A stretch of 15,172 nt of DNA from an uncultured Acinetobacter sp. Lineage in GTDB: Bacteria > Pseudomonadota > Gammaproteobacteria > Pseudomonadales > Moraxellaceae. This document shows, one piece after another, positions 1 through 6,663 of the stretch (position 1 is its first letter; each line of letters begins with the position of its first letter). The notes under the pieces were generated by a model, which saw only the letters and a program-made list of their open reading frames with translations, did not search any database and was not told the DNA's origin. The stretch covers positions 1 to 15,172 of the forward strand of contig CAAGMP010000259.1 in NCBI GenBank assembly GCA_900771065.1. The letters run 5' to 3'. The translations under genes and the position numbers were made by a program.

Positions 1-715
1 GACAGGAGAGTTGGCGTTTCAAGCTGGTGATGGCAAGACAAAATTGGTTACACCTGATGCGATGGCTGCGGCAATTCAAGCCAATACAAAGCTTATTTTT
101 ATTGCAAATCCAAACAATCCAACAGGAACATGGTTTGAAGAAGCAGAATTTGAAGCATTCATGCAAAAAGTGCCAAATCATGTAATTGTGGTTTTAGATG
201 AAGCGTATGTGGAATATTTCCCTGAAAACTTCAATAGCTTAAAATATTTAGATCAATATTCAAACTTAATTGTTAGCCGTACTTTATCTAAATGCTATGG
301 CTTGGCTGCGTTGCGTGTTGGTTTTGCTTTGGCTTCGGTTGAGGTTACGGATTATTTAAATCGTATTCGTCAACCTTTTAACGTAAACCATTTTGCTATG
401 GTTGCAGCGGTTGCTGCATTAAAAGATGAAGCGTTTATTGAAAAATCTCGTGAAGTAAATAAAGCAGGAATGGCACAACTTGAAGCAGGTTTTAAAGCAC
501 TTGGTTTAAATTATGTACCATCACGTGCCAATTTTATTTTGGTTGATGTCCAAGCTGATCCTGCTGCGACTTTTAATGCATTATTAAAAGAAGGTGTCAT
601 TGTACGTCCTGTGGGTATTGCAAATCACTTACGCGTTTCAATTGGCACTGAAGCAGAAAATGCAAAATTTTTAACTGCATTAGCGAAAGTGTTGGGTTTA
701 GAGGCAAAAGCTTAA
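1..715 (+). CDS. hisC: HisC-type aminotransferase, 5' end outside the window
   Basis: This is a PLP-dependent fold-type I aminotransferase of the histidinol-phosphate aminotransferase family. The frame is open from base 2 (Thr-Gly-Glu-Leu...), so the start and roughly the first third of the protein lie upstream. The substrate-loop motif NPNNPTG, the PLP-contacting DEAYVEY segment and the Schiff-base lysine in SRTLSKCYGLAALRVG (Lys codon 290-292) are all visible, followed by the usual C-terminal domain ending in RVSIGT. It converts L-histidinol phosphate and 2-oxoglutarate to imidazole acetol phosphate and glutamate, or the reverse. Members placed beside tyrA and aroA in gammaproteobacteria often also act on aromatic keto acids, which is inferred here from context. 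The stop lies three bases before the tyrA-aroA start, so the two are surely cotranscribed. Family assignment is firm; the substrate is not settled by sequence alone. Confidence 0.93.
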   Translation, partial: TGELAFQAGDGKTKLVTPDAMAAAIQANTKLIFIANPNNPTGTWFEEAEFEAFMQKVPNHVIVVLDEAYVEYFPENFNSLKYLDQYSNLIVSRTLSKCYGLAALRVGFALASVEVTDYLNRIRQPFNVNHFAMVAAVAALKDEAFIEKSREVNKAGMAQLEAGFKALGLNYVPSRANFILVDVQADPAATFNALLKEGVIVRPVGIANHLRVSIGTEAENAKFLTALAKVLGLEAKA

Positions 716-718
716 ATT

Positions 719-2965
719 ATGTCGCAGCCATTATTTGAAAAAGTTGCTTTTATTGGATTTGGGCTGATTGGTTCAAGTTTAGCGCGTGTTATCTTGGCAA
801 AAGGTTTGGCTAAACAAATTGTTGCATCGACGCGTTCAGAACAAACGCGTTTAGATGCACTGCATTTGGGTTTGATTTCGCAAGGTTATGCTAATCCTAT
901 TGATGCGGTGCAAGATGCAGATTTGGTGGTTTTGGCTTTACCTGTGCGTGCAACTGAAAACGTGTTGCGCCAAATTGCACCTTATTTGACAGAAAAAACC
1001 ATTTTGACCGATGTTGGTAGCACAAAAGGCAATGTGGTCGATGCGGCGATTGCGGTGTTCGGTGAAAATTTACCAGCAGGTTTTGTACCAGGGCATCCCA
1101 TTGCAGGTGCAGAACATACTGGGGTTTATGCGGGTAAGGTTGATTTATTTGTCAATCATAAAGTGATCTTGACTCCGTTAGACAGCAGTGCCGATTGGGC
1201 AATCCAAAAGCTAATTCAAATGTGGCAAGCTGCCCAAGCGGAAGTGATTTGTATGGATGTGGAAAAGCATGATGAAGTGCTCGCACATACCAGTCATCTT
1301 CCGCATTTAATGGCGTTTAACTTGGTTGAGCAACTGGCTAACCGAAAAGATAATTTAGATATTTTCCGTTATGCCGCGGGTGGATTTCGTGACTTTTCAC
1401 GTATTGCTGCAAGTGATCCACAAATGTGGCATGACATTTTTTTTGCCAATAAAAAAGCAGTATTAAACGCCGTAGATGGCTTTGAAAAACAGCTTCAAAT
1501 TTTACGACAATACATTGAAGATGAAGATTCACATGCTTTAATGGGATTGTTAGGACATGCGCAAGCAGCACGACAACATTTTAACCATATGCTTGCCAAA
1601 AAACCGTTAATGGAGAAAAGCACAGTGACACAGCAATTTAAAATTTTACCTGCCCCGTATACATTTCAAGGTAAATTCAGTGTACCGGGCGATAAATCTG
1701 TGTCACACCGTTCAATTATGTTTGGTGCGATTGCTGAAGGCACAACGCATGTCACAGGCTTTTTAGAAGGTGAAGATGCATTAGCTACTTTACAAGCTTT
1801 CCGTGATATGGGTGTGAGCATCGAAGGTCCAAAAAATGGTGAAGTGACCATTCATGGTGTAGGTATGCAGGGTTTAAAAGCACCTGCAAGTGCTTTATAC
1901 ATGGGCAATTCAGGTACTTCGATGCGCTTATTGTCAGGAATGTTATCTGCACAAAAATTTGATTCAGTTATGACTGGTGATGCTTCGCTTTCTAAACGAC
2001 CAATGGAACGAATTGCGAAACCATTACGTGAAATGGGTGCGCAAATTCAAACAACGGGTGAGCGCGGTACGCCACCTGTTTCCATTACAGGCAATCAGAC
2101 TTTAAAAGGAATTCACTACGATTTACCAATGGCTTCAGCACAAGTTAAATCGGGCATTTTACTCGCGGGACTTTGGGCAGAAGGTGAAACTTCTGTAACT
2201 GAACCAGAACCAACACGTGATCATACTGAGCGTATGCTGCGTGCATTTGGTTATGACGTGAAAACACAAGGCAACCGTATTTCATTACAAGGTGGTGGCA
2301 AATTAGTTGCAACCAATATTCAAGTCCCTTCCGATATTTCATCGGCAGCCTTTTTTATGGTGGGTGCTGCCATTACACAAAATGCGGATGTGACTTTAGA
2401 AGCAGTTGGTATTAACCCAACGCGCACAGGTGTGATTGAAATTTTAAAGCAAATGGGTGCCAATATTTTAGTTGAAAATGAACGTATTGCAGGCGGTGAA
2501 CCAATTGCAGATATTCGTATTCAAGGAACAACCACGCTAAAAGGCATTCACATTCCTGAAGATCAAGTGCCATTGGCAATTGATGAATTCCCTGCATTAT
2601 TTATTGCTGCGGCATGTGCTGAAGGTCAAACTGTTTTAACAGGTGCAGCCGAATTGCGCGTTAAAGAGTCAGACCGCATTCAAGTTATGGCGGATGGTTT
2701 ACGCATCATGGGCATTGAATGCACACCAACTGAAGATGGTATTATTATTGAAGGAAAAGGCAAAGCAGGGGATTGGTCACCAATTTTTACAGGTGGTCAA
2801 ATAGAATCACATCATGATCATCGTATTGCGATGAGTTTTTCTATTGCAGGTTTGCGTACTTCGGGTGAAATTACCATTGTAGGTACAGAAACGGTTGCAA
2901 CTAGCTTCCCAACTTTTACCGAATTAACTGAAAAAGCAGGTTTTTCGATTCAAGTGATCGAATAA
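719..2965 (+). CDS. tyrA-aroA: Bifunctional prephenate dehydrogenase / EPSP synthase (TyrA-AroA fusion)
   Basis: A 748-residue cytoplasmic fusion. Residues 1 to about 295 are prephenate dehydrogenase: the Rossmann motif GFGLIGSS (13-20), the catalytic-His loop GHPIAG (125-130), HTSHLPH (190-196) and FRDFSRIA (223-230). It oxidatively decarboxylates prephenate to 4-hydroxyphenylpyruvate. Residues from about 305 are EPSP synthase, which joins shikimate-3-phosphate and PEP: GDKS (324-327), GNSGTSMR (396-403), SAQVK (473-477), RDHTE (500-504), NPTR (566-569), IDEFP with catalytic Asp622, LRVKESDR (646-653) and DHRIAMSF (700-707). These are class II-type EPSPS motifs. Neither half lacks a key motif. 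This fusion is known in Acinetobacter and pseudomonad relatives. A possible internal start lies near codons 298-303. The gene follows hisC by three bases and ends at a strong terminator. The ATG at 719 is chosen because it begins directly before the Rossmann strand. Confidence 0.96.
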   Translation: MSQPLFEKVAFIGFGLIGSSLARVILAKGLAKQIVASTRSEQTRLDALHLGLISQGYANPIDAVQDADLVVLALPVRATENVLRQIAPYLTEKTILTDVGSTKGNVVDAAIAVFGENLPAGFVPGHPIAGAEHTGVYAGKVDLFVNHKVILTPLDSSADWAIQKLIQMWQAAQAEVICMDVEKHDEVLAHTSHLPHLMAFNLVEQLANRKDNLDIFRYAAGGFRDFSRIAASDPQMWHDIFFANKKAVLNAVDGFEKQLQILRQYIEDEDSHALMGLLGHAQAARQHFNHMLAKKPLMEKSTVTQQFKILPAPYTFQGKFSVPGDKSVSHRSIMFGAIAEGTTHVTGFLEGEDALATLQAFRDMGVSIEGPKNGEVTIHGVGMQGLKAPASALYMGNSGTSMRLLSGMLSAQKFDSVMTGDASLSKRPMERIAKPLREMGAQIQTTGERGTPPVSITGNQTLKGIHYDLPMASAQVKSGILLAGLWAEGETSVTEPEPTRDHTERMLRAFGYDVKTQGNRISLQGGGKLVATNIQVPSDISSAAFFMVGAAITQNADVTLEAVGINPTRTGVIEILKQMGANILVENERIAGGEPIADIRIQGTTTLKGIHIPEDQVPLAIDEFPALFIAAACAEGQTVLTGAAELRVKESDRIQVMADGLRIMGIECTPTEDGIIIEGKGKAGDWSPIFTGGQIESHHDHRIAMSFSIAGLRTSGEITIVGTETVATSFPTFTELTEKAGFSIQVIE

Positions 2966-2974
2966 GATTTTGCG

Positions 2975-3013
2975 AACAGCCAAGTCATTTTACTTGGCTG
3001 TTACACTTTTTTT
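2975..3013 (+). terminator. Intrinsic terminator after tyrA-aroA
   Basis: A perfect 10-bp stem (AACAGCCAAG, 2975-2984, with CTTGGCTGTT, 2993-3002) has an 8-base loop and is followed by ACAC and seven Ts (3006-3012). It starts ten bases after the stop codon and should end the hisC-tyrA-aroA transcript, separating it from the small genes that follow. Confidence 0.88.
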
Positions 3014-3051
3014 GCTTATGCTTAACTTATACAATAAAAAGGGTGAGCATA

Positions 3052-3402
3052 ATGCGAAAATTGCAATTTACAATCAATAATCAATCTCAACAACAAGCAA
3101 CACAAACAGATGTTGCACAAATTCTAGCAAAAGATTTAAATCAATTCGGTTTTCAAACTTCACAAAAAGACGCTCAAGTTGCAATTCGTGTCGATAATTC
3201 ACAATTGCCTTTATCTGTTGCTTGTCAAAATTATGACCAAGATGGACATTTACTTTGTGAAATCAGTTCAAATCCTGCTGAAGATCAAGATTGGTTAGAT
3301 CGAATTACTGAACGAAGTTTATTAAATCAATTGGCACAAGCTGTTGAAAATACTCTGAAAAAGCATGAACAATTTGATAATTTTAAGTGGAAAGAAGAAT
3401 AA
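3052..3402 (+). CDS. Unrecognised small protein, 116 residues
   Basis: I do not recognise this protein. The ATG at 3052 is preferred over the in-frame GTG at 3043, because the Shine-Dalgarno-like AAGGGTGA (3039-3046) sits about six bases upstream of the ATG and would overlap the GTG. The protein is soluble, with no signal peptide or membrane segment. It is rich in Gln, Asn and Asp, begins MRKLQFTINNQ, has a central beta-like stretch (VAIRVDNSQLPLSVACQNY) and ends in an amphipathic, charged helix (NQLAQAVENTLKKHEQFDNF). Cysteines occur in VACQN and LLCEI. It is followed after three bases by the 149-residue gene, so the two are probably translated together. Composition and codon use match the neighbouring core genes, which argues for a real, lineage-specific gene. 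Confidence 0.72.
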   Translation: MRKLQFTINNQSQQQATQTDVAQILAKDLNQFGFQTSQKDAQVAIRVDNSQLPLSVACQNYDQDGHLLCEISSNPAEDQDWLDRITERSLLNQLAQAVENTLKKHEQFDNFKWKEE

Positions 3403-3405
3403 AGT

Positions 3406-3855
3406 ATGTTTGAATTAAACCGTTTACAAGATCGATTTATTTGGGATTTTGGCTCTCCGACAGGGCGTTGGGCGCGTGCAATTCGTGAGCAAGATCAGCC
3501 ATTGATTTGGCTTGATTCTTTATCTCAGCAAAATGGGGGGTATGGGCACGATTTATATTGTGTTAATCAAACTGGCGAAAATTTAGATTATATTCACGTT
3601 TTTAGTTGTGTTTCAACATTGGTCGATGAAAGTTATTTTTCTCAGAATACACCAGTCGGATCGTATGAAAATATTAAATCAGGTGAAGCTGTTAAAGTCG
3701 CCCAATTCGATGGTTATTATGACTTAGACCATGTTTTAGCTGTCGCATTACAAGTTTCAAGTCCAACCTTAGGGCAGCAATTTTTAGTTTCAAAAGCTGT
3801 GAAAGGTGGAATCAGTCATGACGTATTATTATGGAAAAATCAATTAGCAAAATAA
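3406..3855 (+). CDS. Unrecognised protein, 149 residues
   Basis: I do not recognise this protein. It starts at an ATG three bases after the stop of the 116-residue gene; the purine-rich end of that gene (GGAAAGAAGAA) can serve as ribosome binding site. The product is soluble, with no signal peptide or membrane helices. It is rich in aromatic residues: FIWDFGSPTGRWAR near residues 11-24, then NGGYGHDLYCVNQ, an acidic YENIKSGEAVKVAQFDGYYDLDH segment, and a C-terminal SHDVLLWKNQL. The pattern suggests a compact mixed alpha/beta domain, but no catalytic motif stands out. The close spacing implies a two-gene unit with the preceding gene. Whether yaaA 69 bases downstream belongs to the same transcript is unclear, since a promoter-like sequence lies between. 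Confidence 0.78.
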   Translation: MFELNRLQDRFIWDFGSPTGRWARAIREQDQPLIWLDSLSQQNGGYGHDLYCVNQTGENLDYIHVFSCVSTLVDESYFSQNTPVGSYENIKSGEAVKVAQFDGYYDLDHVLAVALQVSSPTLGQQFLVSKAVKGGISHDVLLWKNQLAK

Positions 3856-3865
3856 AATATGACAA

Positions 3866-3895
3866 TTGGCTTTCACGCTAAGCTGCTGTTATATT
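3866..3895 (+). promoter_or_regulatory. Candidate sigma-70 promoter for yaaA
   Basis: TTGGCT (3866-3871) and TATATT (3890-3895) are separated by 18 bases, in the 69-base gap between the 149-residue gene and yaaA. The -10 matches five of six consensus bases. No OxyR-type site could be recognised by eye. This is a motif match only. Confidence 0.4.
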
Positions 3896-3924
3896 TTGTC
3901 TAATCGTTTTTTGATGAACAATGT

Positions 3925-4704
3925 ATGCTTGCTTTAATTTCACCTGCAAAAACCTTAGATTACGAAACGCCTTTGCCGACAACAAGTTATACTTTGCCTA
4001 GATTGTTGTCACATTCACAACAACTAATTGATGTTGCAAATCAATTATCAGCAACGCAAATTGCAACGTTGATGTCTGTGAGTGAAAAAATTGCACAGCT
4101 TAATGTCGCTCGTTTTCGAGATTGGAATCCAAATTTTGATTTATCCAATGCACGTCAAGCTATTTTTGCGTTTAAAGGCGATGTGTATACAGGTTTAAAT
4201 GCCTATGATTTAAATCTTGAGCAGCTCAATTATGCGCAAAATCATTTGCGTATGCTGTCGGGTTTATATGGTTTGTTGCGCCCACTTGATTTAATGATGC
4301 CTTATCGTTTAGAAATGGGCATAAAACTAGCCAATGCACGCGGCGCGAATTTGTACGATTTTTGGGGCGATTTAATTACGCAACAAATTAATCAAGATTT
4401 AGCACAAGAAGGCAGTCAAATTTTAGTTAATTTGGCTTCAGATGAATATTATAAAGCAGTGAAAGTTGCTCAGATTCAAGCCAAAATCGTTAAACCTGTG
4501 TTTTTAGATCAAAAAAATGGTCAATATAAAGTCATTAGTTTTTATGCAAAAAAAGCACGTGGTTTAATGGCACGTTATTTAATTGAACAAGGTATTGAAA
4601 CCATTGATGAGTTAAAACAGTTCAATTTAGAAGGTTATTATTTTGATGAAAATAGTTCACTTCAAGGTGAACTAGTTTTTAAACGCAACGAAATAGATCA
4701 TTGA
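3925..4704 (+). CDS. yaaA: Peroxide stress protein YaaA (UPF0246/DUF328)
   Basis: A 259-residue cytoplasmic protein, very close to the usual family length (about 258). It opens with the family signature LISPAKTLDY (residues 4-13) and carries FKGDVYTGLNA, LRMLSGLYGLLRPLDLMMPYRLEMG and the strongly conserved ISFYAKKARGLMARY near residues 205-220. It ends in the family-typical GYYFDENSS...GELVFKR. In E. coli YaaA is induced by OxyR and limits damage from hydrogen peroxide by lowering intracellular unincorporated iron; it has DNA-binding ability. That role is family knowledge, not visible here. The start at 3925 gives the canonical N terminus, though no good Shine-Dalgarno sequence precedes it. 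The stop codon falls within the inverted repeat shared with the convergent map gene. Confidence 0.95.
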   Translation: MLALISPAKTLDYETPLPTTSYTLPRLLSHSQQLIDVANQLSATQIATLMSVSEKIAQLNVARFRDWNPNFDLSNARQAIFAFKGDVYTGLNAYDLNLEQLNYAQNHLRMLSGLYGLLRPLDLMMPYRLEMGIKLANARGANLYDFWGDLITQQINQDLAQEGSQILVNLASDEYYKAVKVAQIQAKIVKPVFLDQKNGQYKVISFYAKKARGLMARYLIEQGIETIDELKQFNLEGYYFDENSSLQGELVFKRNEIDH

Positions 4705-4723
4705 TTATAAAATCAATGATCTA
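4694..4723. terminator. Inverted repeat between convergent yaaA and map, possible bidirectional terminator
   Basis: A perfect 13-bp inverted repeat (TAGATCATTGATT / AATCAATGATCTA) with a 4-base ATAA loop covers the yaaA stop and lies 13 bases past the map stop. It lacks a long T-tract on either strand, so it may act as a weak terminator or as a 3'-end stabilising hairpin for both transcripts. Confidence 0.55.
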
Positions 4724-4735
4724 AATTCAGAAAAT

Positions 4736-5563
4736 TTATGCGTTGAAACGAGATAAATCTTCTTCAGGACGTGCAGTTAAAATTTCAACGCCTGTTTTTG
4801 TCACTAACAAGGTATGTTCATATTGTGCAGAAGGCTTATGGTCTTTAGTGACAACAGTCCATTTATCACCAAGTAATTTAGTTTGCCAAACACCTGCATT
4901 AACCATAGGCTCAATGGTAAAAGTCATACCTTCTTCTAAAATCATACCTGTGTTGGGTTGACCATAGTGTAAAACTTGCGGTTCGTCATGGAATGTTTTA
5001 CCAATACCATGACCACAATATTCACGTACGACACTAAAACGTTCAGATTCAACATAAGTTTGAATGGCATGACCAATGTCACCTAAGCTTGCACCTGGTT
5101 TAACCATTGCAATACCACGATACAACGCCTCTTGTGCCACAGTGCATAAGCGATTAGACAAAATGGTCGTTTCACCGCCAACAATGTACATCATGTTCGT
5201 GTCGCCATGAAAACCATCTTTAATGACGGTGACATCAATATTTAAAATATCACCTTTTTTTAGAATTTTGGCATCTGAAGGAATACCATGGCAAACGACA
5301 TGGTTCACAGAAGTACAAATTGTGTGTTGAAACGCAGGACGTCCCGGTGCTGCGCCATAACCTAAACATGCAGGAATTGCATCTTGGACATTCACAATAT
5401 AATCATGACAAATCGTATCCAATTCAAGTGTTGAAACACCCGGTTGAATATGCGGTTTGATCATATCCAAAACTTCTGCTGCTAGTCGTCCTGCTACACG
5501 CATCTTTTCGATATCTTCAGCAGATTTAATTAAACGACGTGGAGCTTCATAAGTACGGTTCAT
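4736..5563 (-). CDS. map: Type I methionine aminopeptidase
   Basis: A 275-residue cytoplasmic metalloprotease that removes the initiator methionine from nascent proteins when the second residue is small. All metal and active-site residues are present: His92 in NHVVCHGIP (matching E. coli His79), Asp110 in LNIDV, Asp121 in GDTN, His185 in CGHGIG, Glu218 in TIEPM and Glu249 in QYEHT. Length is slightly above E. coli Map (264). The ATG at 5563 gives a usual N terminus; only a weak AAAG precedes it. The gene diverges from rpsB, the same arrangement as in E. coli, and the roughly 200-base gap holds promoters for both. It converges on yaaA with a shared hairpin at the 3' ends. Confidence 0.97.
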   Translation of the reverse strand: MNRTYEAPRRLIKSAEDIEKMRVAGRLAAEVLDMIKPHIQPGVSTLELDTICHDYIVNVQDAIPACLGYGAAPGRPAFQHTICTSVNHVVCHGIPSDAKILKKGDILNIDVTVIKDGFHGDTNMMYIVGGETTILSNRLCTVAQEALYRGIAMVKPGASLGDIGHAIQTYVESERFSVVREYCGHGIGKTFHDEPQVLHYGQPNTGMILEEGMTFTIEPMVNAGVWQTKLLGDKWTVVTKDHKPSAQYEHTLLVTKTGVEILTARPEEDLSRFNA

Positions 5564-5578
5564 GATCTTTAAAAACTT

Positions 5579-5608
5579 TTGGAAATTTGTATATGACTAT
5601 GGTATAAA
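5579..5608 (+). promoter_or_regulatory. rpsB promoter with extended -10 and GC-rich discriminator
   Basis: TTGGAA (5579-5584) lies 18 bases from TATAAA (5603-5608), which is preceded by TGG, making an extended -10. A GC-rich stretch CACGCCC (5611-5617) follows at the expected start point. The extended -10 and GC-rich discriminator resemble the stringently controlled rpsB promoter of enterobacteria. The predicted leader before the rpsB ATG is about 155 bases. Confidence 0.68.
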
Positions 5609-5627
5609 TACACGCCCATTTTATCAA
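5599..5627 (-). promoter_or_regulatory. Candidate map promoter overlapping the rpsB promoter
   Basis: On the minus strand TTGATA (5627-5622) is 17 bases from TACCAT (5604-5599), pointing to map. Its -10 would overlap the rpsB -10 on the other strand, so the two divergent genes may compete for polymerase. The -10 match is only four of six, so confidence is low. Confidence 0.25.
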
Positions 5628-5645
5628 ATGCTTTTTTATCTATTC

Positions 5646-5762
5646 GATCAAAACAGCTTTGATTTAAATGCGTGAAAAATCCGCACATATATCGACACAT
5701 TACTCTGGGTGCTCTTTTGAGTGGAGAATGCGGATATATGGAGGCTTAACCCAACTTTAAGG
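5646..5762 (+). promoter_or_regulatory. rpsB mRNA leader, probable ribosomal protein S2 autoregulatory element
   Basis: The leader can fold into a 5' hairpin (ATCAAA 5647-5652 with TTTGAT 5658-5663) and a longer stem (ATCCGCA 5679-5685 with TGCGGAT 5729-5735). The longer stem encloses CTC/GAG (5703-5705, 5724-5726) and GCTC/GAGT (5711-5714, 5719-5722). The TGGGT left in the internal bulge (5706-5710) is complementary to ACCCA (5749-5753), just before the Shine-Dalgarno TAAGG (5758-5762), giving a pseudoknot. Autoregulation of rpsB-tsf by S2 through its leader is established in E. coli, where the leader was first listed as small RNA T44/tff. The fold shown here is hand-derived. Confidence 0.65.
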
Positions 5763-5771
5763 TACGAAAAA

Positions 5772-6518
5772 ATGGCAGATTACAACGTAAGCATGCGCGA
5801 CCTTCTTCAAGCAGGCGCACACTTCGGTCACCAAACACGTTTTTGGAATCCAAAAATGCGTCAATATATCTTTGGCGCGCGTAACAAAATTCACATCATT
5901 AACCTTGAGCACACTGTTCCTGCGTTAAACGATGCATTAAACTTTGTAAACAACCTTGCTAGCAAGAAAAACAAAGTATTGTTCGTTGGTACTAAACGTG
6001 CAGCTTCTGCAATCATCCGTGAACAAGCTCAACGTGCTGGTCAACCTTATGTAGATCACCGTTGGTTAGGTGGTATGTTGACGAACTGGAAAACACTTCG
6101 CCAATCTATCAACCGTTTAAAAGACCTTCAAACTCAATCTCAAGACGGTACTTTCGCGAAATTAACTAAACGCGAAGCTTTAGAGCGTACTCGTGAGATG
6201 GAAAAACTTGAGCGTGCTTTAGGCGGCGTGAAAAACATGGGTGGCTTACCTGATGCATTATTCGTAATCGACGTTGATCACGAAGCAATTGCAATTAAAG
6301 AAGCGAAAAACTTAGGTATTCCTGTAATTGGTATCGTAGATACAAACTCTAACCCAGACAACGTAGATTACGTTATCCCGGGTAACGATGATGCGATCCG
6401 TGCTGTAACACTTTATGCTTCTGCAATGGCTGATGCGATTATTGCTGGTAAAGAATACGCTCAATCACAAGCAAATGCGCAAGCAAAAGGCGAAGAAGCT
6501 CCAGCTTCTGAGGCTTAA
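5772..6518 (+). CDS. rpsB: 30S ribosomal protein S2
   Basis: A 248-residue small-subunit ribosomal protein that binds the 30S head-body region late in assembly and is needed for S1 attachment. The family hallmarks are clear: MRDLLQAGAHFGHQTRFWNPKM near the N terminus, then VLFVGTKRAAS, VDHRWLGGMLTNWKT and PDALFVIDVDHEAIAIKEA, and the GIPVIGIVDTNSNP stretch. The ATG at 5772 (MADYNVSMRDLL) is chosen because TAAGG lies nine bases upstream and it matches the family start. The open frame extends 17 codons further to a GTG at 5721, but that region belongs to the structured leader. Codon use is strongly biased, as expected for high expression. tsf follows after 145 bases, with an attenuator-like hairpin between. 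Confidence 0.98.
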   Translation: MADYNVSMRDLLQAGAHFGHQTRFWNPKMRQYIFGARNKIHIINLEHTVPALNDALNFVNNLASKKNKVLFVGTKRAASAIIREQAQRAGQPYVDHRWLGGMLTNWKTLRQSINRLKDLQTQSQDGTFAKLTKREALERTREMEKLERALGGVKNMGGLPDALFVIDVDHEAIAIKEAKNLGIPVIGIVDTNSNPDNVDYVIPGNDDAIRAVTLYASAMADAIIAGKEYAQSQANAQAKGEEAPASEA

Positions 6519-6583
6519 TGCGTTTTGACGTAAGCTTGTCATTTTTGCAACATGTAATGGTGGCAAAGTAAGCGTTAGGTATG

Positions 6584-6625
6584 CAGACGGCCCATGAGAA
6601 TCCCTCTGGGCCGTTTCTGTTTAAA
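6584..6625 (+). terminator. Attenuator-like hairpin between rpsB and tsf
   Basis: ACGGCCCA (6587-6594) pairs with TGGGCCGT (6607-6614), extended inward by GAG/CTC and outward by CAG/CTG with small bulges. The tail TTCTGTTTAAAA has only a broken T-run, so partial termination is likely. This would let rpsB be transcribed in excess of tsf, as known for the E. coli rpsB-tsf operon. Confidence 0.6.
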
Positions 6626-6663
6626 AAAGAATTAATTTTCTACCCAATTTTTAGGAGATGAAC

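Noticed and set aside
4743..4961. 72-codon frame on the + strand inside map
   Set aside because: It is antisense to conserved map sequence, has no ribosome binding site and shows no protein-like pattern.
5721..5771. 17-codon extension of rpsB
   Set aside because: It overlaps the structured leader, and the ATG at 5772 has the ribosome binding site and the canonical N terminus.
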